A stretch of 64,000 nucleotides of DNA, from NCBI GenBank assembly GCA_029262235.1, contig JAJCZU010000001.1:1-64000 (forward strand), in the 5' to 3' direction. Positions 36,429 through 46,064 of this stretch are shown here, piece by piece (position 1 is the stretch's first letter; each line of letters opens with the position of its first letter). A model generated the notes under the pieces. It saw nothing but the letters and a program-made list of their open reading frames with translations. It made no database searches and was not told where the DNA came from. A program made the translations under genes and the position numbers. This DNA is from Candidatus Eiseniibacteriota bacterium. GTDB lineage: Bacteria > Orphanbacterota > Orphanbacteria > Orphanbacterales > Orphanbacteraceae.

Positions 36429-38546
36429 CTAGAACTCCCGGAGATCCTTCGCCGCCGCAACAATGTCCGGAATCTGCGGCAGGATCGTGTCCTCGAGAAT
36501 CGGGTTGTAGCCTACAGGACAGTCCATCGTGGCGACGCGCTTCACGGGGCCGTCGAGATCCTCGAACAGTTCGTCCGCGATCCAGGCGGCGATTTCGGCG
36601 CCGTACCCGAAGCTGATCGGATCTTCGTACGCCACGATGACCTTGCCAGTCTTCTTTACCGATTCGCCGACCATGTCCCTGTCCCAGGGGGCGAGCGAGC
36701 GAAGATCGATGATCTCGCACTCGATGCCGTGCTCGTTCGCGAGCTGCTTGGCCGCCATTTCGGAACGACGAACGAGAGCGCCGTAGGTCACGATCGTAAT
36801 GTCGCTCCCCTCGCGATGGATCCGGCCCTTGCCGAACGGCACCATGTACTCCTTGCCCGGGTATTGCGCTTTCGCATACGGCTGGCGGTATATGTGCTTG
36901 TGCTCGAGGAACAGCACGGGGTCGTCGCACCGGATCGCGGTCCGAAGGAGCCCGTGGGCGTCGAGCGCGTTCGACGGCATGACGACGCGCAGACCAGGAT
37001 TGTGCGTCATCAGCGTGACCCCCGACTGGCTGTGATAGACGGCGCCGCCCTGGAGGTAACCACCGATGGGTACACGAATTACGGCCGGCGAACTGAACGT
37101 GTTCCGGGAGCGCCAGCGCATCATCGCGAGTTCGTTCCGGATCTGCATGTACGCGGGCCAGATATAATCGTAAAACTGAATTTCAACGACGGGTTTCATG
37201 CCGCGTGTGGCCCATCCGACGGCCCGGCCGACAATATTGGCCTCGGCGAGCGGCGAATTGAAGACGCGGTCTTCGCCATAGGCACGCTGAAGCCCATGTG
37301 TCAGCTTGAAGACGCCCCCCTTGCCCTTCACGCGCTTCATGTTTTCGGCGCGGCTCACATCGGCGACGTCCTGGCCGAATACGACGATGCGCGGGTCGCG
37401 CCCCATTTCGTCGTGCAGCGCGCGGTTGATCAGGCCCACCATCGAGTCGGGTTCGCCCTCGAACTGCGGCTCGGCCTCGAAATCGGAGCCCGTGGGGTCG
37501 ATATCGGGCGAGTAGACGAATTTCTGCGCGTCGTCCGGCGTCGGCTTCGGCGCGTCAATCGCACGGTCTTCCGCCTCGGTGACTTCGGCCTTTACGTCCG
37601 CGTGAATCTGTTCGATCTCGGCCGCCGTGGCCACCCCTTCGTCGAGCATGCGCTTCGCAAAGCGCGGCACGGGGTCGCGCGCGGTTTCCGCTTCGATCTC
37701 TTCGGTCGTACGGTAGTTCTTCTGATCGTCGGACATCGAATGGGAGTACGGCCGCACCACGCTGGCGTGCACGAAAGCAGGCCCTTTGCCCGCGCGGATG
37801 TGCTTCACGACTTCTTCGAACGTGTCGTGGCACGCCACCGGGTCGCAGCCGTCGACCTTCCGCATCAGCAGATTCGGGTAGCCCGAGAGCAGCTGCGAAA
37901 TATCGCCCCCGGCCGTCTGTACCTCGACCGGCACCGAGATCGCGTATTCATTATCTTCGACGAGCACGAGAACCGGGAGCTTGCGATTGCAGATCGTGTT
38001 CATCGCCTCCCAGAATTCGCCCTCGCTCGTCGTCCCGTCGCCGAGAGTGGCGAGCACGACCGCGTCCTTCGGGAACGTTCCGTCGAGATCCTTGCGCCCC
38101 GCGCCGTACCGGCACGCTTCGGCAAGGCCCGCCGCCTGCAGCATCTGCATCCCGGTCGGGCTCGAATTCGAAACGAGGTTCAGATCCTTGTGGCCCCAGT
38201 GCGACGGCATCTGCCGGCCGCCCGAAGCGGGATCGTCGATCGCGCCGACCGCGGACAGAAACATTTCATACGGCGTGACGCCGATCGCCAGGCAGAGCCC
38301 GCGGTCGCGGTAGTACGTGTAGAACCAGTCGTGTCCCGGCCGAAGCGCGCGACCGGCCATCACCGTGACCGCCTCGTGGCCCGCGCCCGAGATCTGGAAG
38401 TAGATCTGATTCTTGCGCTTCAGCTTGATTTCCGCGTCGTCGAGCGCGCGCGAAAGGTACATGGTTCGATAGACCTGCAGACAGTCTTCGCGACTCAGCG
38501 ATCCAAGGCCCCCGCGGCCGTTCTTCGTTGCTCGTGGCTTTCCCAT
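36429..38546 (-). CDS. Branched-chain 2-oxoacid dehydrogenase E1, fused alpha-beta polypeptide
   Basis: E1alpha [37 protein letters not shown]...[15 protein letters not shown] followed by E1beta [21 protein letters not shown]...[27 protein letters not shown]. Confidence 0.9.
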   Translation of the reverse strand: MGKPRATKNGRGGLGSLSREDCLQVYRTMYLSRALDDAEIKLKRKNQIYFQISGAGHEAVTVMAGRALRPGHDWFYTYYRDRGLCLAIGVTPYEMFLSAVGAIDDPASGGRQMPSHWGHKDLNLVSNSSPTGMQMLQAAGLAEACRYGAGRKDLDGTFPKDAVVLATLGDGTTSEGEFWEAMNTICNRKLPVLVLVEDNEYAISVPVEVQTAGGDISQLLSGYPNLLMRKVDGCDPVACHDTFEEVVKHIRAGKGPAFVHASVVRPYSHSMSDDQKNYRTTEEIEAETARDPVPRFAKRMLDEGVATAAEIEQIHADVKAEVTEAEDRAIDAPKPTPDDAQKFVYSPDIDPTGSDFEAEPQFEGEPDSMVGLINRALHDEMGRDPRIVVFGQDVADVSRAENMKRVKGKGGVFKLTHGLQRAYGEDRVFNSPLAEANIVGRAVGWATRGMKPVVEIQFYDYIWPAYMQIRNELAMMRWRSRNTFSSPAVIRVPIGGYLQGGAVYHSQSGVTLMTHNPGLRVVMPSNALDAHGLLRTAIRCDDPVLFLEHKHIYRQPYAKAQYPGKEYMVPFGKGRIHREGSDITIVTYGALVRRSEMAAKQLANEHGIECEIIDLRSLAPWDRDMVGESVKKTGKVIVAYEDPISFGYGAEIAAWIADELFEDLDGPVKRVATMDCPVGYNPILEDTILPQIPDIVAAAKDLREF

Positions 38547-38732
38547 GAATATCCTCGAAGGTTCGTGATAATAAGAATGATCGAAAAAGGGGGTCCCACG
38601 AAACCGGACAGTGGTGAAATCGCGGCCCTGTCGGTACAATCGACCCGCGGCGGCGACTATCCCCGATTTCAGAACACAATAATATTGTAGAAGATACGAT
38701 CTTCCCCGGCAACCGTTTCGAAGGGATCTTCC

Positions 38733-39629
38733 TTGAACAGACTCCAGACCCTCGTATTGGCTGCCGTTGGCCTGTTTACGATGCTCGCCCTCTTCGTCAC
38801 ACGGGAGCGCACGCCGCCTCCTCCGCCCCCGGAGGTGCCGGTGACCGATCAGCGCATTCTATCCCTTTCGCCCAATATCACGGAAACACTGTTCGCCCTG
38901 GGTCTCGGCCCGCAGGTCGTGGGCGTCACGGAATTCTGCAGATACCCGGCCGAGGCGCTTCAGAAGGAGACGATCGGCGGACTTCTGAACCCGAATATCG
39001 AGAAGATGTTCGCCCTCGAGCCCACCATGGCGATCATGCTTCCGGCCCAGGAGGATCTCGCCCGCAAGCTCGAAGCGCACGGAATCCGCACCGTCGTGAT
39101 CGGGAACGATCGCATGGCTGACATCCTCGAGTCGATTCTCGCGATCGGGCGCGCGACCCGCACATTCGATCGCGCGGCGCAGCTTACGGGATCGATTCGC
39201 GATATCGTCGCGAAGACCCAGATCGACAAGCCGAAGCGACGGTGGAAAGTCATGATGGTCGTCGAGCGCCAGCCGCGCATGCTTACGGATCTCTACGTCG
39301 TGGGGCCCGGCACGTATCTCGACGAAATCCTGACGATGATCGGATGTGAGAATGTGTACGGCAACGCGCTGGCAAAGTATCCGACAACGACCGTCGAGGA
39401 AGTGCTTCACCGTCAGCCCGACGTGATCATCGAACTCGGCCCGAGCCGCGCGAACCGCGAGGAAGCGACCGCCGAGGCGCGCAAGACGTGGGCGGCCATT
39501 CCGAATCTCGAAGCCGTGCGCAACGGGCGCGTGTTCGTCATGACGGGCGATCATCTGCTCGTGCCGGGACCGCGCATCGGGCGTACGATTGCGGAGATGG
39601 CAGCGCTTGTGAAGGGGCTGGGGGAGTAG
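38733..39629 (+). CDS. ABC transporter periplasmic binding protein, BtuF/FepB-like, N-terminally membrane anchored
   Basis: [32 protein letters not shown]...; upstream of FecE/FecCD-like genes. Confidence 0.85.
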   Translation: MNRLQTLVLAAVGLFTMLALFVTRERTPPPPPPEVPVTDQRILSLSPNITETLFALGLGPQVVGVTEFCRYPAEALQKETIGGLLNPNIEKMFALEPTMAIMLPAQEDLARKLEAHGIRTVVIGNDRMADILESILAIGRATRTFDRAAQLTGSIRDIVAKTQIDKPKRRWKVMMVVERQPRMLTDLYVVGPGTYLDEILTMIGCENVYGNALAKYPTTTVEEVLHRQPDVIIELGPSRANREEATAEARKTWAAIPNLEAVRNGRVFVMTGDHLLVPGPRIGRTIAEMAALVKGLGE

Positions 39630-39675
39630 GAAACCGAAACATCGTCGTGATGTCGTGTTTTTCTCGGTCTTGCGC

Positions 39676-39752
39676 GGGTCCTGTCACGCCGGGACAGCCC
39701 CACACCTCGACAGGCTCGGTGCGGGGCGCCCCGTCCGGCGCGCCACCCGCGC
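39676..39752 (-). repeat. Dispersed hairpin repeat family A, copy 3
   Basis: Reverse complement: gcgggtggcgcgccggacggggcgccccgcaccgagcctgtcgaggtgtggggctgtcccggcgtgacaggacccgc. Confidence 0.85.
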
Positions 39753-39802
39753 AGGATCCGGGAAGCAACGACCTCGCGACATGCTTTCGATTTCCTTGAA
39801 GC

Positions 39803-39853
39803 GTGAGGAAGTAGGAAGTAGAGAAGAGAAGAGGGAGAGGGAGAAGCGGAAGG
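39803..39853. repeat. Homopurine tract beside family-A copy 3
   Basis: gtgaggaagtaggaagtagagaagagaagagggagagggagaagcgga; mirrors the tract next to copy 1. Confidence 0.75.
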
Positions 39854-40023
39854 TCGTACGCGGTGGTGTGGGGATTTCGCGCGGCGTTCGGGACCATGAG
39901 TTAATCCGGAATACTTCGCGGAGCGCGTTTTCGGATCGAAAACGTGTATCCTTCGAGGTCCGGTTCGGGGGGATGGACCGCGCACGTGGACCCGGGGCCT
40001 GCAAGAATGTTGCAGTGCAGAGT

Positions 40024-40118
40024 GGCCGAGGGGATGCGGTTCTCGGATTCCGCTCGGCCTCCGTACTTGGCCATTTGGCCAGGACGAGCGGATCGAGAGA
40101 AGCCGCATCCTCTCGGCC
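40024..40118 (+). promoter_or_regulatory. Long near-perfect hairpin in the leader of the BtuD-like gene
   Basis: ggccgagg-ggatgcgg-ttctc-ggattccgctc...tggcc-attt-ggcca...gagcggatc-gagagaa-gccgcatcc-tctcggcc. Confidence 0.7.
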
Positions 40119-40195
40119 GCATCTTTCCTGCGACGATCGGTGAAGTTCCGCGATCCTGCGATCGCATTCCGTCACGCATCGAAACTGGAGTTTGA

Positions 40196-40981
40196 GTGGG
40201 TAAGCTGCTTTCGATCGAAAACGTACGCTGGCGCGCGGGTGGCAAAGAGATTCTACGCGGTGTTTCGTTCGATATGGATCTGCATCAGTTCGTAACTGTG
40301 ATCGGTCCGAACGGGGCGGGGAAGTCGACGCTCATCAAACAGATCGCGGGCGTTCTTCCGATGCAGGAGGGCGACATTCGATTGCGCGGCCGGTCGGTTC
40401 GCGAACTCGAAGGACGGGAGCGGGCGCGGATCGTGGCATACGTTCCGCAGACCCGGGACCCCGACATTCCGTTCACGCCGCGCGAGCTCGTCGAGCAGGC
40501 CCGGTATCCTTATCTCGGCGCGTTCGGCAAGCTGAGTCAAAGCGACCGGCGCCTGGTGGATCAGGCGATCGCGCTTACGCGCGCGGGCAGCTTCGTCGAC
40601 CAGCCGTTCGGCACGCTCTCCGGCGGGGAACAGCAGAAGGTACTGATCGCGGCGGCAATCGCACAGGACACGCCGCTCATCCTGCTCGACGAACCGACGA
40701 CGTTTCTGGATCCGTCGGTGCAGGACGAAGTGTACGAACTGCTGCGCCAGATCCGGGCGGAGCGCCGCGTTTCGATCCTCGTCGTCACACACGATCTGAA
40801 TCGCGCGATTCTGTCGACCGACCGCATGATTGCGCTGCGGGCGGGGGAGATCGTGCGAAGCGGGGCGCCCGCGGAGATCGCGCGCGAAGACGTGCTGCGC
40901 GAAGTGTTCGGGAGCGAATTCCTCACGATCGATCACCCCACATCAGGACATCCGATGATCCTGCCGCGGGGGGAGTCGTAA
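40196..40981 (+). CDS. ABC transporter ATP-binding protein (FecE/BtuD-like)
   Basis: Walker A GPNGAGKST, signature LSGGEQQKVLIAAAIAQ, LILLDEPTTFLDP; GTG start. Confidence 0.92.
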   Translation: MGKLLSIENVRWRAGGKEILRGVSFDMDLHQFVTVIGPNGAGKSTLIKQIAGVLPMQEGDIRLRGRSVRELEGRERARIVAYVPQTRDPDIPFTPRELVEQARYPYLGAFGKLSQSDRRLVDQAIALTRAGSFVDQPFGTLSGGEQQKVLIAAAIAQDTPLILLDEPTTFLDPSVQDEVYELLRQIRAERRVSILVVTHDLNRAILSTDRMIALRAGEIVRSGAPAEIAREDVLREVFGSEFLTIDHPTSGHPMILPRGES

Positions 40982-41974
40982 ATGCGGGTGACGCAGAAAC
41001 GTCCGATGCTGACGCTATCGCTGTTCGCGGTGTTCTTTGTCGTTGCGGCCGTTCTCGGCCCGTTCGTGGGATCGCAGGAAATTACGATCGCGGATCTCGT
41101 GCGCGGCGAGGGCACGACGCAGTTTTTCATCTTCTGGACGCTGCGTGTCCCGCGCCTGCTGCTCGGGCTGCTCGCGGGCGCCTCGCTGGCGCTTGCGGGG
41201 CTTTCGTTTCAGACGCTCTTTCGCAACCCGCTCGCGACGCCGTTTACGCTCGGTGTTTCGTCGGGCGCCGCGTTCGGCGTGGCGGTGGCCGTTCTGCTGA
41301 ACCTCGGCGGCTACATGTTCGGAATCGAAGTCACGCCTCTGTTCGCGCTTCTCGGCGCGGTTCTCGTCATCATGATCCTGATGCGTTTGTCGAGAACGGA
41401 CGCCGGGCTCAGCACGCGCGACCTGCTTTTGGCCGGAGTCGCGCTCTCGTATTTCTTTTCGGCGCTTCTGCTTTTCGGGCAGTACCTGGCGGACTTCACG
41501 CAGACCTTTCGCATGGTGCGCTGGCTCATGGGGCGGCTCGAAACAATCGGCTATGGCCCGACGCTGATGATCCTGCCGGCGTTCGTGTACGGATTTCTTA
41601 CGCTGCTTCTTCACAGGCGTGAAATGGATCTGCTGCTTGCCGGTGAGGAGATTGCACTCAGTCGCGGTGTCGGTGTCGACTCGCTTCGCAGGCAGCTTTA
41701 CATCAGCGCCTCGCTGCTTACGGCAACGACTGTCGCCGCCTGCGGACCGATCGGTTTCGTGGGGCTGGTCGTGCCGCACATTCTGCGACTTCTTCTCGGT
41801 GTGACGCACGGACCGCTCATTGTCGGCTCGCTGCTGTTCGGGGGGCCGTTTCTCGTGACGTGCGACGCGCTCGCCCGGAACGTGATACCGGGCGCCGAAC
41901 TTCCGGTCGGGATCGTAACCGCGATTCTAGGCGGCCCCTTCTTCCTGTGGCTCCTCATGCAGCGACGGAAATAA
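40982..41974 (+). CDS. FecCD/BtuC-type ABC transporter permease
   Basis: LRVPRLLLGLLAGASLALAGLSFQTLFRNPLATPFTLGVSSGAAFG...GPIGFVGLVVPHILRLLLG. Confidence 0.92.
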   Translation: MRVTQKRPMLTLSLFAVFFVVAAVLGPFVGSQEITIADLVRGEGTTQFFIFWTLRVPRLLLGLLAGASLALAGLSFQTLFRNPLATPFTLGVSSGAAFGVAVAVLLNLGGYMFGIEVTPLFALLGAVLVIMILMRLSRTDAGLSTRDLLLAGVALSYFFSALLLFGQYLADFTQTFRMVRWLMGRLETIGYGPTLMILPAFVYGFLTLLLHRREMDLLLAGEEIALSRGVGVDSLRRQLYISASLLTATTVAACGPIGFVGLVVPHILRLLLGVTHGPLIVGSLLFGGPFLVTCDALARNVIPGAELPVGIVTAILGGPFFLWLLMQRRK

Positions 41975-43273
41975 CACGCCACGCAGCGCAAGCACGCGCG
42001 ACTTCCACAAGAACAGAACGGCATCCACGAAATCGGCGCAGACGAAAAGCGCGGTACCGAGCACGGCTCCGTTGACACCGGGGTGGCGGTTCACGACGAA
42101 CAGGCCGGCGCCGATGATCATGAGCAGCTTGATTCCGGATGCGATCCCGAAAATCTCCGTGGCGCGCGCGCGCATGATGAGCCCCTGACAGACGGATCGC
42201 ACCGAGAGCAGGATCGGTTCGATCAGAATGAGAAGCATGGCCGGGGCGACAAGGGCTTCCATCCGGGGCGAAAGCGCGAACGCATTCCGCAGAAGGAGGT
42301 GGCGCACAGGCGGATTAATGAGAACAAGAATGATTCCGATGTAAACAAGTGTAATGATGAAGCTGAAGCGAATGATTTTTCTCATGTCGGAGCCCGACTC
42401 GGGAAGAATGAGCGAGACGTTGTGAAGCGCCCACAGGGGGGAACACGTCATGAGTACGACCGGCGCGATCAGGCCGAAGCCCGCCTGGGCGAGTTCGGGG
42501 TCCGGCAGGCGGCCGAGGATCGCGTTGATCACCGGACGCGTGCTCGTCCACACGTAGGCCGAAATCGCGAGGGGGTAGCTGACGCGAATGATTTCGCGAT
42601 ACGTGATGTCGCGGCGATTCTTGAGCAGCGGAAAGCGATCGCGCACGAACGGGTAGACCCCGATCCAGATGACGATCATTTCGATCGTGAGTCCCGTGAG
42701 CAGAGCAAAGGCGCCCGCAATCGCGCCGGACCCCGTCTTCAGTACGACGACGATTCCGATCGCGGTCGAGAGCGACAAGATGCGAAAGAGTGTCGCGCGC
42801 GCCACGAGAATCGTGCGCTTCATCCGGATTCCGATGCCGTTGCCTACTCCGCGAAGCGCGATCAGTATGGGAATCGGCGCGAGGATCGCCAATACGACCG
42901 CGGCGCGCTCGGCCACACGCGGGGTCGTGGCGATGATGTCGAGAAACACGAAATCGCGAAGCGGCGTGAGAGCGATGGCGAGTGCCCCGATCGTCGCGCT
43001 CGTGCCGATCGTGAGCGCGCAGATCATGAGTTTGCGGAATGACGCGTGCCCGGCGATCAGGGCGGCCGTTACCTGCTGCATGGAAAGGCACGGCGCTTCG
43101 AGAAACAAAATGATCGAGAAGCCGATCCAGTAGGCGGCGAAGTCGAGCGTGGGGTCCGGCGCGCGTCCGACCGCGATGTTGATGACCGGGCCGGACAGGG
43201 TCATCATCTGCGAAGTAGCCATCAGCGGAAGGTAAAAACGCAGAATATCGCGGGATGTCAGGCGCTCCGTCAT
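41927..43273 (-). CDS. Polytopic membrane protein, MATE/MOP- or ANKH-like
   Basis: Two-fold repeat of ~6 TM segments; LRFYLPLMATSQMMTLSGPVINIAVGR ... IIRVSYPLAISAYVWTSTRPVINAILGRLPDPE internal duplication. Confidence 0.6.
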   Translation of the reverse strand: MTERLTSRDILRFYLPLMATSQMMTLSGPVINIAVGRAPDPTLDFAAYWIGFSIILFLEAPCLSMQQVTAALIAGHASFRKLMICALTIGTSATIGALAIALTPLRDFVFLDIIATTPRVAERAAVVLAILAPIPILIALRGVGNGIGIRMKRTILVARATLFRILSLSTAIGIVVVLKTGSGAIAGAFALLTGLTIEMIVIWIGVYPFVRDRFPLLKNRRDITYREIIRVSYPLAISAYVWTSTRPVINAILGRLPDPELAQAGFGLIAPVVLMTCSPLWALHNVSLILPESGSDMRKIIRFSFIITLVYIGIILVLINPPVRHLLLRNAFALSPRMEALVAPAMLLILIEPILLSVRSVCQGLIMRARATEIFGIASGIKLLMIIGAGLFVVNRHPGVNGAVLGTALFVCADFVDAVLFLWKSRVLALRGVLFPSLHEEPQEEGAA

Positions 43274-43395
43274 GGGCGCGAGTATAGCGGCTTTCGACTC
43301 TTTCGTCCGTCGCCGCGCGCGTCCGGCCGCATGCGTCGCTCGGTGTCATGACCGCCGGGGTGGCGCCCTCGATCCGCAGCGCCTATGCTGTTCGT

Positions 43396-44193
43396 ATGAC
43401 TGTTTACGAACGACGCATGGGCGATGACGATCTCGAAGACCTGAAGCGCGCCCGCGCCTTCCTCGAGAATCCGAGCCTTGCCGTGCGATTGACGAATCTC
43501 GTGGGGCGTCCGATCGAAGCGTCGCTCGGCGTACTCCCGCTGCCGATTCGGAATCGCGTGCATGCCCTGACACGCATCGCCATTCAGAAATCTCTCGAAA
43601 CGGCGGTCAGCACACTGGGCGACCGTTCGCTGCGTCCGTCTTCGGACGGGCTGCACAAGATTCTGGCCGGCGCGTCCGGAGCGGGGGGCGGCGCGTTCGG
43701 CATCCTGGCGCTGCCGATCGAACTGCCGGTTTCGACAATGATCATGTTGCGTTCGATTGCCGATATTGCGCGCGCGGAAGGGGAGGACATCACGTCGTAC
43801 GACGGGAAGCTGTCGTGCGTGGAAGTGTTCGCGCTCGGCGGGCCGACGAAAGGGGACGACGGCGCGGAGACGGGGTACTACGCGATCCGCGCCGCGCTCG
43901 CGAAAGCCGTTTCGGAGGCGAGCAGTTATCTCGTGCAGCGCGGACTCGTGGACGGAACGGCGCCGGCCGTCGTTCGTCTCGTGTCACAGATCGCCGCGCG
44001 CTTCGGCGTTGTCGTCAGCGAGAAGACTGCGGCTCAGGCGCTCCCGGCGCTCGGCGCGATCGGCGGGGCCACGATCAATCTCATCTTCATCGACCACTTT
44101 CAGGAAATGGCGCGCGGCCACTTCATCGTGCGACGGCTGGAGCGAAAGTACGACGCCGAAATCGTGCGCGACGAGTACGAACGGCTCGCCTGA
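43396..44193 (+). CDS. EcsC-like family protein
   Basis: Pattern of EcsC family: FGILALPIELPVSTMIMLRSIADIARAEGED...LPALGAIGGATINLIFIDHFQEMARGHFIVRRLERKYD. Confidence 0.75.
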   Translation: MTVYERRMGDDDLEDLKRARAFLENPSLAVRLTNLVGRPIEASLGVLPLPIRNRVHALTRIAIQKSLETAVSTLGDRSLRPSSDGLHKILAGASGAGGGAFGILALPIELPVSTMIMLRSIADIARAEGEDITSYDGKLSCVEVFALGGPTKGDDGAETGYYAIRAALAKAVSEASSYLVQRGLVDGTAPAVVRLVSQIAARFGVVVSEKTAAQALPALGAIGGATINLIFIDHFQEMARGHFIVRRLERKYDAEIVRDEYERLA

Positions 44194-44232
44194 CTCCGTC
44201 GCCGGATCCTCCCGCGACTCCATCGCCGGATC

Positions 44233-44330
44233 CTCCTCGCCCTCGCCCTGTCGGGCCGTCTGTCGCGCCTGCCGGAGCGGGTTCGTCCGATCCCCGTCCC
44301 TCCAATGGGGCTCGGACTGCGGGGGACCCG
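44233..44330 (+). repeat. Dispersed repeat family B, copy 3
   Basis: ctcctcgccctcgccctgtcgggccg...tccctccaatggggctcggactgcgggggacccg. Confidence 0.75.
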
Positions 44331-44360
44331 GCGACGGAGCCGCTGGGAGGACACGCGAGG

Positions 44361-44471
44361 CGGACCCGGACCGAAGGCGAGCGTCAGCGGACCCGGGTGA
44401 AGGCGAGCGTCAGCGGACCCGGACCGAAGGTGAGCGTCAGCGGACCCCGTGCGAGTGAGCGTCAGCGGACC
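44361..44471. repeat. Tandem repeat of 25-27 bp, ~4 units, running into the 3' end of the adjacent minus-strand CDS
   Basis: cggacccggaccgaaggcgagcgtcag / cggacccgggtgaaggcgagcgtcag / cggacccggaccgaaggtgagcgtcag / cggaccccgtgcgagtgagcgtcag / cggacc. Confidence 0.9.
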
Positions 44472-46048
44472 TTGACGATGCGCGCGGCGCTGGACCGGCC
44501 CGCGTCCATGCTCGATGTCTTGCGCGCGAAGTAGACGCCGGGCGCGGCGGGCGTGCCGGATGATTCGCGGCCGTCCCATGCGACGGTCGTCATGCCGGCG
44601 GTGGTGCTCAGCGTACGCACGAGCCGCCCCCGCACATCGTATACATGCACAGTCTCGGCTGCCTCGAACGGCCGGTGGGCGCGGAGTTCGGTGCCGCCGC
44701 GTGTCACGCTGGGCGCGGCGAACAGTAGACCTTCCGCGAACGGGCGCGTTCCGCTCGCACCCGCTTCCCCATTGCCGGCGGCCACGTCTGTCGTGACGTC
44801 GATGGATTCCCAGTCGCCCGACCAAGTGACCTGAAGCACGGGGCCCGAATCCTGGATCACGTCCAGCGGATAGAACTCGAACGACACGCGAAATCCCGTG
44901 AGCGTCGTCGCGTTTTTCGTATAGACGGGGATCACGACCGGGTTCCCCATGTCGACGAGCTGTCCTTCCATGAGATCGATCGTCATGAGCACGAACGAAT
45001 CGCCGTCCTGCGCTCCCTGCGCGTCGTATGTGCGCACGTGAATCGGAAGCGCCATGCTCGTCATGCCCATATCCGGTGAAAACGGGTCGGGCGGGTAGGC
45101 GATCTCGGCGGTGCCGCCGGACACGCCGGCGAAGTTCACGAAGAGTTCGTACTGGCCGTACCAGTCGTAGTTGTAGCCGCCGTCGACGTCTGTCGTCATC
45201 GTGATCGCGCACGACTCGCCGTTTCCGAGAGGCCGATCGTCCCATACCCCGTGCAGCGCCGGAATCGCGGGGCCGGTCTGAATGTCCTGCCACCCGATCT
45301 CTGTCTGATAGACGGGATTTCCGATTTCGTCGAGCGTCCGAAAGATACAGGGCGACGAGGGAAGCGGATTCGTTTCGACGAGCAGCCAGTCGCCGAGGAA
45401 ATGCGGGATGATGCGCCCTTCTCCGATCGTACGGATGTCCTGCAGGACGTAGTTTTCGGATTCGCCGCTCGACCCGTTGAACGTGAAGGTCAGCGAGAAG
45501 CGGGTCGCCTTCGTAAAGTCGATGGCGTTCCAGTTCGAGAGGGGAAACTTGTATGTGCCCGCGCCGGGAAAGTGCGGAATCTGCGCCTGGCTGCTGTTGC
45601 TGTCGCTGAACGTGATGAACACGAACCCGCCGACGATCGCGGGAACGGCCGAGAAGTCGAGTTGCAGTGAGTCGACGCCGCCGTTCTCGGTCAGGTCTTT
45701 CGTGCCGTCCCAGTCCCACTCGACCTTGATCGTTCCGAGCCCGTTGCTGCTTTGTACCAGCAGATAGTCGTCGTACGAATGGGGTGCGCTCACGACAATA
45801 GACTGAATGCCGCCCTGGGTCGCGTGCGGGGCGAGCGTGAACTTGCGCGCGGGCGTGATCACGTGTCCGCCGCCGCTCGAGCTGACCGGCACGGTCGCGA
45901 TGACGGTGTCGTCGACCGCGACGACGCTGGCGTTGCCGTGCTCGAAGTCGTCGATGATCGTCAGTGCACGCGCCGGTGCCGCGGTCGTGAGCAGCGCGGC
46001 GAGACAGGCAAGTGTGATGCCAGGCGGGATGTGCTGTTTCCTGTTCAT
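44462..46048 (-). CDS. Secreted protein with FlgD/T9SS-like C-terminal domain (paralog A)
   Basis: Signal peptide; FLGDWLLVETNPLPSSPCIFRTLDEIGNPVYQTEIGWQDIQTG core shared with next CDS; C-term VYDVRGRLVRTLSTTAGMTTVAWDGRESSGTPAAPGVYFARK. Confidence 0.8.
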   Translation of the reverse strand: MNRKQHIPPGITLACLAALLTTAAPARALTIIDDFEHGNASVVAVDDTVIATVPVSSSGGGHVITPARKFTLAPHATQGGIQSIVVSAPHSYDDYLLVQSSNGLGTIKVEWDWDGTKDLTENGGVDSLQLDFSAVPAIVGGFVFITFSDSNSSQAQIPHFPGAGTYKFPLSNWNAIDFTKATRFSLTFTFNGSSGESENYVLQDIRTIGEGRIIPHFLGDWLLVETNPLPSSPCIFRTLDEIGNPVYQTEIGWQDIQTGPAIPALHGVWDDRPLGNGESCAITMTTDVDGGYNYDWYGQYELFVNFAGVSGGTAEIAYPPDPFSPDMGMTSMALPIHVRTYDAQGAQDGDSFVLMTIDLMEGQLVDMGNPVVIPVYTKNATTLTGFRVSFEFYPLDVIQDSGPVLQVTWSGDWESIDVTTDVAAGNGEAGASGTRPFAEGLLFAAPSVTRGGTELRAHRPFEAAETVHVYDVRGRLVRTLSTTAGMTTVAWDGRESSGTPAAPGVYFARKTSSMDAGRSSAARIVKVR

Positions 46049-46064
46049 AGTCCTTCGTCTCCTG

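Noticed and set aside
36390-38690. 766-aa plus-strand ORF opposite BCKDH E1
   Set aside because: Antisense shadow ORF; biased Arg/Val/His composition
39630-40195. Classical cobalamin riboswitch between BtuF- and BtuD-like genes
   Set aside because: No GCCACTG or B12-box (agYcaggagaccugcc) seen; reported instead as an unassigned structured leader
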